From NCBI RefSeq assembly GCF_029784165.1, contig NC_073695.1, positions 8,292,820 to 8,356,819 of the forward strand: DNA of 64,000 bases, given 5' to 3'. Of this stretch, positions 56,164-64,000 are shown in pieces. Source of the stretch: Wyeomyia smithii. Lineage: Eukaryota > Arthropoda > Insecta > Diptera > Culicidae. The position numbers were made by a program, and so were the translations under genes. Position 1 is the first letter of the stretch, and each line of letters opens with the position of its first letter. Below the pieces are notes generated by a model that worked only from the letters and a program-made list of their open reading frames with translations, ran no database searches and was not told where the DNA came from.

Positions 56164-57077
56164 GAATTAGAATACTTCTCTCAGGAAGTTCGGCTACATA
56201 GGGATGTAAAATGTAAATCTAAAACTGAAAAAAGTGAGAAAAATTTCAAATGCTAATAAATCGGTTAGTTTTCGATGGATTTCCTTCGTTTTTGCAGCAA
56301 TCGTTTAGAAAATCTTCTAAGATTCCTACCAAATGCATGAAATTGCAATTTTATCATTCGAACTATTGTACTATTGAAAACTCTTAAGCCTTGTCAAAAC
56401 ACAAAATTCGACCTCTGATTGGTCGTTATACCGCGCTTTCCCAAGCACGGTCGGCAGAGTTATGGACCTAGTAAATTGGGAATGCATCATTTGGCCTATA
56501 TAAGAGCTTCATCAGATAATAAACAAACATTTCAACGGATATTAAATTGAACAACTGAAATTTGAAGAACACAAATGATTATTTGAAGAGTTAATATTTT
56601 CTCGTTTTGCGCTATAATCCAAAGTTAATTATCTTCATCTACATGCATACTCTGACTATTATTACGTGTTTGCGTCGCTTAGTGTTTGGCTACGGTTATG
56701 CAGAATGCAAATGACGGCGCGATGCTATTCGGCAAGACGAAATCTGTTGAAATGTATAGCTCTACTTCGCCTTAAAAAGAGCTGTACATTTCACCACGGT
56801 AAGGCGAATCGCATCGCGCCGGCATTCGCGTTCTGCATAACCGTAGCCTTTGTTCCGTTCCCGTTTAATGATGTCGTACTAAATGTGCATATTACAATTC
56901 GGCAGCACTTCAACTTCTCATTTGCACAAAATTTAAAAATATCCAATGAACTTCATTCAAAATATCAGACAAAAAGAAATTACAATACTGCCAATGAACG
57001 GTCAACGTTTATTTACTAGAAAAAATGACTGACACGCAAGCAGCCAGGTTATCTTTCTTGTAAAAGTATTCTACTTC
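56164..57077 (+). repeat. F2 repeat copy c
   Basis: From GAATTAGAATACTTC (56164) to AAGTATTCTACTTC (57064-57077). It has the F2 promoter (ATTGG 56418, CCCAAGCACGGTCGGCAG 56440, TATATAA 56497), but the CAGCAG leader and tandem units are replaced by short unrelated sequence and the hairpin at 56688-56848. Confidence 0.65.
56688..56848. repeat. 161-bp hairpin with ~75-nt arms
   Basis: Starts GGCTACGGTTATGCAGAA and ends with the reverse complement TTCTGCATAACCGTAGCC. The arms pair with scattered mismatches (CGGCGCGATGC, GAAATGTA, AGCTCT are conserved in both). The terminal loop is about 14 nt. It could be a foldback MITE or a source of hairpin-derived small RNA. Confidence 0.75.
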
Positions 57078-57136
57078 AACCTTGCGGTCGTGGCTATGCA
57101 TACAACCTTCTTGTGATTTTTTTGGCTGAACCAAAT

Positions 57137-59347
57137 TTTTGTTCATTTCCTAATTTTAAAGCAATTTTTGACAGTGATGGAAATGAAACGAATATGATGC
57201 AATCATCGTTGAATCTCCATATGTACACATCATGAAGTGTACAGACCGCGACTAAACTTGAATCCTCTCAACACATAATGAAATGATGATATTTTGCGTA
57301 GGTTTCAGGGAGAAAACAAACACATGACTAGACTACATCTGCTCTGAGAAGCGATTCGCTCGTTGCGTTTGTCTCTCCATAGGCCGGTCGTTAGGGGAAC
57401 AAAGAATAGCAGCAGAAGAATATCATGTCGCTTGAGCAGCCGCAGAGGTGTGCTGCGGTGAGAGGGAAAGTATGGGGAAAGGGACTACATCGGCAGCGGT
57501 TGACTTGAGCGAGAGTAGGAGTGCATACATTGTCATTTTCTTTCTTTTTCTGACAAAAAATCATATTCATGAGTCAAATGAGTAAGAACATAACAAGATC
57601 AGATCACTCTGTGTAACAGAGACGAATAACTTCATATACCGAGTTGTACACATTGAGAACCATATGTTGTGGTGTACACTAACGACAAGCAACATATCGT
57701 AAAAAGGAAAGCAAAGAGAGTGAACCAACACCGATACTTTGTTATTCGCATACTGACGACGATATCAACGCATCTTAGGCTTGCTTCATATGTGTTCAAA
57801 ATCGCTAGAGGTTATTTTTTTCCATCGCTGACTTATGATATTTAATTTATTTTAACTTTCTGTGTATCGCATGTTCTACTACCGGCTCGGGAGAGATTGT
57901 TCGTGCTAGTACACGCAGTACTAATATAGCAGATTTGGTTGCTTTTAAACAACATTCTACTACTTTTTGTGTTTTATGATCGTGTATTAGAGAAAATAAA
58001 TGGATGACAGCTACGCCCTTGTGGTTGCTTCTATAAGGGAACATACAACCAAGAGTCGCGATGCATGTATTAGTGAGGCTCTACGCGCGGCTTTTGGATT
58101 GGTGTAAGAGATGCTGAAGATGATTGCAAAATTGAAAAAGTGAAAATTAGTTTTCACAATTGGTACGAGTTTAACAATATTAAAACAAATGAGTTATTTT
58201 TGTGGTTAACACGGAACGAATCTAGAGAAGACTGAAAATAGTATATGCTAAACTTCAAATCCGCTTGGTGTCCATAAAGTGATGAATCTGTTCTCTCAAC
58301 ATGACTTTCACCATAAGAAGGTAAAATTTTTGGGATTTCAAAAATGCATAGGAAGGCGCATCAGCATTTGCATACTGTATGACGAAAAGAAGTAGAAAGT
58401 ATATACATTCTCTGCTTGAAAGTTATTAACGGAAAGTAATAAATTGTGGAACCCTGTTCCCAGTTCTATGATTTTGAAACTTTCAAAAGCTATACTACTT
58501 CCCCTGTCTAGTGTAGAATATACTGGAAAAAGCGATAAATAAAAAATACAATACCCTCTAAAACAAAAATAGAATCAAAATTCAAACTCTTTTTATTCAG
58601 AATTTAGCCCTTCTGAGATGTTACTCGTGTTTATGTTTGACGTTTCGCGGGGAAATCGTTTTCGCGACGCTGATTGGGTAAAATAATAATTGATGCTTGG
58701 TGGTTATTGAAGGTTTGCGTATGCTATAAATAAGAGCTATCTGCATTTGCGCGCACATTCTTGGGACAAATTTCGAGTGAGACACAACTTCCCATAGAAG
58801 AAGCAGAGTAATCCAGATGGATCCAGAAAACAGCAGCAGCGAGAAAAGAAGGCCGGCAAATGTGTCAGGTCGTTAGCTCCGAATCACGACATCTAGCAGT
58901 TTACATTCACGTAATTTCACATCCCTTCTGACAGCAGCAGCTGATACATCAACAGTCATCGACAGTCATTTAATCAAAACATCGTTAAGCTGGTTTCATC
59001 TTCAGGCTTGCAATATTTTACCTTTTCGTTCCTTTACGCATTTTTTTATTGTGTTTTCTTATTTGTTTCAACGAATTTGAGATTTTGTTTGGAAACATTC
59101 TAATTTAAATTACTGACAGATCTATTGCTGCGTTAACCGTAGTAACTAAATTTCTAACAGTTTGCCCTACTTCGTAAAATTTTGCAATGCTGTGCCAGTA
59201 TTACCACTTATCATGGAAACGGTTATTTCCCCACTCAATCGCCCAAAGTGTGAGCAAATAACTCCCCTTTCTCTCGTCTGCACGGCTCTGAATCATCTTT
59301 TTACAGCAATATTTGCTTGAATGAAAAACACAACCATGAGTGTAAAA
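57137..59347. other. No gene recognised; one isolated promoter-like site
   Basis: Contains a promoter-like arrangement at 58673-58830 (listed separately). The rest has no protein, RNA gene or second-copy repeat that I can recognise. Confidence 0.4.
58673..58876 (+). promoter_or_regulatory. CCAAT/TATA promoter-like site with CAGCAG leader
   Basis: ATTGG at 58673, TATAAATA at 58725-58732, then a leader with an ATG at 58817 opening only 19 codons (MDPENSSSEKRRP start) before TAG. The layout is like the F-repeat promoters but the sequence is not closely related. No gene follows, so it may be a promoter of another non-coding repeat. Confidence 0.3.
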
Positions 59348-59565
59348 TAGTAGGAGGGTGCTATTCAAGACACGACCGCATGACGTTGACTACCGTATTC
59401 TTATATTCCATTAAAACAAATAGTAGAGGGAATTGCAACTCCAAGGCACCAAAAGGTATCAGTTGCCGATTATTCTTGTTTACTGGTTAGTCCGTCCAGA
59501 ATTCCAGACATTTTAGTATTTTGTAGTAGCCATGTACTACTAACAGCCACCAGCATTACGGGTGA
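59348..59565 (+). repeat. Dispersed repeat F3, copy c
   Basis: Near-identical to the reverse complement of 2198-2396 over about 200 bp (TAGGAGGGTGCTATTCAAGA, CAACTGATACC-type, CCACCAGCATTACGGG). It begins immediately after TAG at 59348. Confidence 0.6.
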
Positions 59566-59649
59566 AACCGGCATGAGATGACCGGTATTATTTTGTCTTT
59601 CCTCCTTTCAGCTGCTAACACCTAGCGTTCGTATGTAACCAGTACGGTT

Positions 59650-59722
59650 TGGTGATGAAACTGATGGGGTTTGATTGACTGATTTCTTTTGGAAGGACTT
59701 TAACCCCAAACGGTCATTCGTC
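59650..59722 (-). mobile_element. LINE 3' tail, extreme 5' truncation
   Basis: On the minus strand it reads GGGACGAATGACCGTTTGGG, GTTAAAGTCC, then AAATCAGTCAATCAAA, the 3' end of the LINE that carries U6 at 45766. It is preceded on that strand by TATAAGAGACTGTTTCTCC and TCAAGCAAAGCAG, nearly the sequence that precedes the U6 insertion, so both copies sit at the same position of a related promoter. Confidence 0.75.
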
Positions 59723-59917
59723 CCTCTGCTTTGCTTGAGGAGAAACAGTCTCTTATATGTAGCCCAAAGACATACGCTGGATGATGGTGGCTTCTCAAAC
59801 CTGGCGATGCCGGTGGCGGTGGCAGTACCACACGCGCTATAAACATGCACACACGCGCTACAGACATGCATACACGCCAAAAACATACACACACGCTTTA
59901 AAGCAAGCCACACACGC

Positions 59918-60868
59918 TTGGAGCTCGCGCATCATAAGACGGAGGTCACGGTTGTGAACAACCGTAAATCGGAGCAACAGGCGGTGGTCAGAGTCGGAGA
60001 CTGCACCATCACCTCGAAGCGATCCCTGAAGCTCTTGGGGGTTATGGTGGACGACAAGCTCACGTTCGGGAGTCACGTCGACTATGCCTGTAAGAGGGCC
60101 TCATCGGCTATTGCAGCACTATCTCGTATGATGTCCAATAGCTCAGCGGTTTATGGCAGCAAGCGAAGACTTCTTGCCAGCGTGGTTTCGTCCATACTTA
60201 GGTATGGTGGGCCAGTGTGGTCCAGAGCGCTAGGTACTAACAGTTACCGTGGTAAACTGGAAAGTACCTACAGGCTCATGTGCCTGAGAGTTGCGAGTGC
60301 GTATCGTACGGTGTCATACGATGCAATCTGTGTCTTGAACGGCATGATGCCTATCAGCATCGCCATCAAGGAGGACAGAGAGTGTTTCGACCAACGTGAC
60401 ACAAGGGGCATACGAGGTACCAGAAGGTCATTCTCGATGCTCCGCTGGCAGCGGGAATGGTCCAACTCCACAAAGGGCAGATAGACGCACCGACTCATAC
60501 CGGAGATATCCGGCTGGGTCGGGAGACGACATGGTGAAGTGAACTTCCACCTGACACAAATCCTGTCAGGCCATGGTTGTTTCAGGCAATATCTGCACAG
60601 GTTCGGACACGCGGTGTCCCCCATGTGTCCCGAGTGCGTGGAGGAGGAGGAGACTGCTGAGCATGTCTTCTTCGTATGCCCCCGTTTCGCAAGAGCGAGG
60701 AGCAACATGATGGCTGTGAGCGGGCCTGGCACTACTCCGGACAATCTAGTCCGGAGGATGTGCGACGACCCGGACATCTGGAACGCGGTCTGTGCGGCCG
60801 CCTCTCAGATTGTTCTGGAGCTGCAACGTGTGTGGCGGGTCAACCACCAACACGCCAGTGGTAGCTAA
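59918..60868 (+). pseudogene. C-terminal part of R1-type ORF2
   Basis: A single frame except for one in-frame TAG at 60482-60484, where related proteins have Trp (GRWTHRLI). The first segment is the RT thumb (TSKRSLKLLGVMVDDKLTFG, ALSRMMSNSSAVYGSKRRLL, YGGPVWSRAL, YRTVSYDAICVLNGMMPISI). The second contains HGEVNFHLTQILSGHGCFRQ and a CCHC knuckle (CPECVEEEETAEHVFFVC), then a tail ending RVWRVNHQHASGS. This C-terminal layout without RNase H is typical of the R1 clade. The catalytic RT part is missing by 5' truncation. Confidence 0.85.
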
Positions 60869-61146
60869 TTACCAGTCTCCAGGTAGTTAGCTAGGAGGTT
60901 ATAAGAGTAAAGAGGGTGCATCACGCACAAAAGCCACTCCCCGACGTAATACTTAACCGTCGTTCCGGGAAGACCAGGGCTGGAGACTGGAGGGGTTTTA
61001 GTGGGTCGGGACAGGGATCAGTAGGTGTCTGGGCGAGTGTAACTACCCCAGCATCTCTCCCCTAGTCTCATCCCCACACCCTGAGTTCTCTTCTCAGGTG
61101 TCTGTTTGCAGATTTCCCCGCCACCTTTAAAAAAAAAAAAAAAAAA
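59919..61146 (+). mobile_element. R1-clade LINE, 5'-truncated, in a CACACA tract
   Basis: The coding remnant (59918-60868) is followed by a 3' UTR of about 260 bp and a poly(A) run (61129-61146). The flanking duplication AGCCACACACGCT lies at 59906-59918 and 61146-61158. The intact site (AGCGTGTGTGGCT) is seen at 49771-49783 and 1724-1736 in other F1 copies. Insertion into ACAC-rich sequence is the known habit of Waldo-type R1 elements in mosquitoes and flies. The sub-family name is inferred. Confidence 0.85.
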
Positions 61147-61936
61147 GCCACACACGCTAGCCACACACCTTATATATTAGGGACACACGCTACAGGTATT
61201 AACACACGTTATGTGCACACACCCTATATACATACGCATCTCAAACCACCTGGCGGTGCGAGTCTCTTTCAGTTTCGCGCTGTATTCACCCAACGATATC
61301 TGAATCGGATTTCCGCTGGTGGGGTCCAACTCAGATCGAAGGGGAGCCGAACTGAAAGAGGTAAGAACTGCAGCTAATCACTACCACCGCCGCTGTTGCC
61401 CGCTGCTGATCCACTTCGCCTACTGCCATCGGTGTTGATGTCCGCTGCTGCTGCCTGCTGATAGTAAACTGAACTGATGGGGTGAAATGTTCGAACGGTA
61501 CCTTTTATACCAAGGCTTCGTCAGTTAGTTAGAAAGAAGGAGGGGCTAAGTAGATGATGAAATAACAAGGAACGTAAATAAGCATCGGAACAGAAAGTGA
61601 CAACAACAATAACAACAAAGTCAGATCGGTTGTATCCGTTAGTGTCGACTGTGCTTGGGAAGAGAGGTAGTGATTGGCTGCGCGGTATGATTTGGACAGT
61701 CGATATTAATTACCAATTTTACAATAGTGTATCTCAAACAATAGTTTGTTTTTGTTACATATATTTAACCGTAAAAGAATTTCTGATCGATCGTTGCCAA
61801 AATCTCGAAAACCTGATTATAAATGACTGCAAAATAAGCGCTCAAAACCTGACCACTTTTCCCTGGTTTTCCCTGTTTGAATTACTAGATTTTCGAATTC
61901 AGGTGCCTAACTTCGATATAGACGTTAATCAACGTC

Positions 61937-62503
61937 AAAAATTAGTAAAATTGTAATGACATCTACTCAATTGCATTATTCCATCACTCAAAAATAACAC
62001 GAATTTTCTAGTGCAGCTAAACTAACGAGAGTGGTACAAAAGAGTTCTGAATCACAGAATTAACCATTCGATTCGTGAGTGCGTATGAGTTTCAGTAGCA
62101 GATTCAGTTTGATTCACGAGTGCACGCTTCAGTGAAAAAACGCTAGTAGCGTGAAACATCTTGGGCAACAAAAAATAAGGCGAGAACCTACCTATGAGAA
62201 AGTTATCTCATTATAAATAAAATTGAAAAAGTTTGCTTTACGTGCATCTTTCGTAACGTTTTTGTATTTTTGCTGCAACCTATCGTCACCTATTGAAAAC
62301 AACTTCTTGTGCCGTCAAAGGACTTTTCGACGACTCTAGAGGGCGAACAAGTGGAATTGAAAAATATTTCCTTTTTCATCCATGCTGTGTCTCTAGAGGG
62401 TGTCACCCTAGTGACCCCTAGTTGTTACTGGTAATTGACTCAAAACACACATAATGATATCAAACAAACTATTTACCACGCAGAAAACTATGCTCGTACT
62501 CAC
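61937..62503. other. Intron next to exon A; no feature
   Basis: Non-repetitive intronic sequence between the F1 repeat and the donor site of exon A. No conserved frame. Confidence 0.5.
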
Positions 62504-62662
62504 CTGGAAATGACCTTCGGTAGCCAATCACCGCCGCAGTACTTGGCCAGCACCGGATCGTTAGTGCTGCTGCCATCGTAAAAGATCAAGTGGTCACGTT
62601 CCCCGGTGCAATCAGACCACGCTCGGACCGCTCGGGACGTCTTGTTCAGACTGGCGATTGAC
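62504..62662 (-). CDS. CUB-domain protein, internal exon A
   Basis: This exon lies upstream of exon B in the same minus-strand gene. The acceptor is TTTCTCCACCAG before 62662 and the donor is TTTCCAG/GTGAGTAC after 62504. It is 159 bp: one base completing a codon, 52 codons, then two bases of an Arg codon finished by exon B. The peptide contains WSDCTGERDHLIFYDGSS and AKYCGGDWLPKVIS. The order Cys, D-x-L-x-x-Y-D-G, L-x-x-Y-C-G is the central CUB signature that precedes the G-x-x-M-x-I-x-F strand encoded by exon B. The intron therefore falls inside one CUB domain. Both introns flanking this exon are phase 2, so it is a symmetric exon that could be skipped without a frameshift. No coding start or signal peptide is in the window. 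Confidence 0.85.
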
Positions 62663-64000
62663 CTGGTGGAGAAACAGAAATGAACACAAAATATAGCGTG
62701 ACTGGTCACGGGATCAGGATTTACAGAAAAGTCGTTCATTTTCTTCAACTTGAATAAGAAGAAAAAAACAGAAATCTTCACACCAAGTAAAATGCATTCG
62801 GGCGTGTATCTGGGCCAAAGGAAAAATCCTGCATACATCGGATGAGACGAAGTGTAAATTAAATTTATGCGCCCAGCCCGTTTTTTGTGCCCTTCCGTTT
62901 CAGCGAGTTGCGCGTCAGTTTGTTTGCTTCAGGTTCAGTGCATCGTGTTGTGTAAAAGTTTGCCCCATGTTCTCGACCGATAAAAACTTGGTGCTTACAC
63001 TTTTTCGGTGTTGTATGTACAATGTATTACGTTTTTCTATTCTGTTTGGTTGGTAAGCAGTTTGCATTATGTACTCCAGTCAATTGAATGATGGATTTAG
63101 TTGTGGATGTTTTGTGGTTCCGTACTAGCACTTTATTCCTTGTTACCAAAATACCCTACTGATAGCGTAACGGTGTTAAAATTATTTCTAAAAAATTGGA
63201 GGATCAACTTGCTATAAAGTTAATCGAATAATCAGAATATGAATAAGGACAACAGAATCGCTGGAGTAAAAGTCAACCCACTCAATGAATCTTCTGCACC
63301 ATCATCGCAAGTCAAATCCATTTCATCCCTAACAGCCTGACGAGGCACTATCAGTTCCGGTATTGGGTTTTACGAACTTTCTATCGCATTTCCATCATCT
63401 TGATCCGAGCACCATTGGGGGGCATAAATGGGAAAGTTTCGAACATTTTCGAGCAACCGGAGAAAACGATTTCCCATCACCATCCGTCGTGCACTGTGCA
63501 TTCCTTTCCTCCCCCCTCACCAGATAAGCTTGTCCGCTGGACCGTCCTGGACCACAATCGCCGATAAAACTTTTCGTAAGATTTTTCCTTTGTTAGCGTC
63601 TTACGCCGCCGTGGCCGTCATTGTCTTTATATATGTATATGTAGGGAAAAGTCTGTTTCAACTTCCGGCTGCTGCTGCTGCTGTTTCTGCAGTGTTGCAT
63701 GATTTATTAGTGTGTTTGTTTACCATCAACCGAAGTGGCCAAGTTGAGCTGGTGAGGTTATTTTTTTACACGATCTGCAAGTGTTTGTACGTAGAGCTTG
63801 TTATGCTTACTGGGGCTTTGGGACCATCAACGGTTCAAATTTATGGATGGAAAAGTTTCGCTGCCAGGAGGGCTGCCTGCTGCTGATATCAACCACGTGC
63901 TTCTGCTTGACGCGCCAGGAGATAACCTTTCAAGGCAGCTCAGGTTGGCGCACGGAGATAAGTTCAAGCTCCCGAAAAGGACCCCATCAATCATGTGCTG
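62663..64000. other. Intron upstream of exon A; no gene recognised
   Basis: The polypyrimidine tract of the exon A acceptor lies just right of 62662. The 152-codon plus-strand frame at 63428-63886 has a hydrophobic middle but no recognisable family and no supporting context. A short GCT repeat lies near 63668-63683. Confidence 0.5.

Larger units (their letters stand above)
53436..57136 (+). mobile_element. Composite F2 repeat block with outer inverted ends
   Basis: Enclosed by TTGGTTCAGCCAAAAAAA (about 53439-53456) and its reverse complement TTTTTTTGGCTGAACCAA (about 57117-57134). Inside lie F2 copy b (starting GAAGTAGAATACTTC at 53488), a further promoter segment (TATATAA 55009), copy c (starting at 56164), and one right terminus AAGTATTCTACTTC (57064-57077). 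The right-end sequence continues as CTTGCGGTCGTGGCT, shared with F2a at 34788-34810. The block may be nested F2 copies inside one larger inverted-repeat element. No protein. Confidence 0.55.
59723..61936 (-). repeat. Promoter-bearing repeat, family F1, copy d
   Basis: On the minus strand it starts with the palindrome GACGTTGATTAACGTC (61936-61921). It then has CCAAT, CCCAAGCACAGTCGACA (around 61640-61660), TATAAAAGG (61509-61501), the CCCATCAGTT initiator region (about 61475), the F1 leader and the GCGTGTGTG tail. An R1-type LINE (59919-61146) is inserted in the tail, in the opposite orientation. It ends against another promoter segment and a LINE tail near 59740. Confidence 0.6.
16774..62503 (-). 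other. 45.7-kb intron of the CUB gene
   Basis: The sequence between exons A and B is one phase-2 intron, GTGAGTAC at 62503 to TTTCAG at 16774. It is filled with transposable elements on both strands, annotated separately below. Stretches without recognisable repeats occur near both exons and at about 30.7-31.7 kb and 35.0-35.9 kb. I see no other exon-like open frame with splice borders and conserved protein content inside it, so this intron probably has no missed coding exon. A small exon of another or nested gene could still escape visual inspection. Confidence 0.75.

Noticed and set aside
63428..63886. 152-codon plus-strand frame with a hydrophobic stretch
   Set aside because: No family resemblance, opposite strand to the host gene, and inside an intron.

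Overview
This window is eukaryotic and looks like intron-dominated DNA from a culicine (Aedes/Culex-like) mosquito. Evidence for this: spliced exons with consensus GT/AG borders, no bacterial gene organisation, and a dense mixture of non-LTR retrotransposons (I-type with RNase H, Loa-like, Jockey-like, R1-like, CR1/L2-like), a tRNA-derived SINE resembling Feilai, a Tc1/mariner transposase with the DD37E spacing known from mosquitoes, hAT and PIF/Harbinger-type MITEs, and satellite-like arrays. The species is inferred from element repertoire only.

The only host protein-coding sequence I can support is one minus-strand gene. Exon A (62504-62662) and exon B (16601-16773) together encode most of a CUB domain. 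Both borders of the intervening intron are phase 2, so the codon split across it rejoins as Arg. The intron is 45,730 bp and makes up about 70% of the window. Everything between the two exons is intronic, and the sequence left of 16601 and right of 62662 is further intron of the same gene.

Layout, left to right: 1-5640 carries old mariner, Jockey-like and DD37E transposase remnants, a MITE and an AT-rich degenerate array. 6086-6735 is a long GA-rich array. 7937-9111 is a non-autonomous hAT element with an exact 8-bp target duplication. 10527-10752 is a hAT-like MITE. 12110-13416 and 14205-14419 hold a minus-strand promoter-bearing repeat and a SINE. 18.4-21.8 kb is a broken Loa-like LINE whose 3' part is inverted. 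23.9-30.3 kb has two blocks of one minisatellite enclosing about 5.3 kb of other repeat arrays. 32.2-34.8 kb is a palindrome-ended repeat with two datable nested insertions. 35.9-40.4 kb is an I-type LINE (minus strand, 12-bp TSD), followed directly by a CR1/L2-like LINE (plus strand). 45.4-49.9 kb is a promoter-bearing repeat interrupted by an I-type LINE whose 5' end is a full-length U6 snRNA copy, flanked by an exact 13-bp TSD. 50-57 kb holds foldback hairpins, a tandem duplication and more promoter-bearing repeats. 59.6-61.9 kb is another promoter-bearing repeat (minus strand) split by an R1-type LINE in a CACACA tract.

Two things stand out. First, the U6-LINE chimera has intact insertion hallmarks. 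Second, several otherwise different repeats share a terminal palindrome, an ATTGG/CCAAT box, a CCCAAGCAC(A/G)GTCGACA-like box, a TATA box and a CAGCAG-rich leader. They look like a superfamily of non-coding mobile units that each carry an RNA polymerase II-type promoter, and I cannot match them to a named family.
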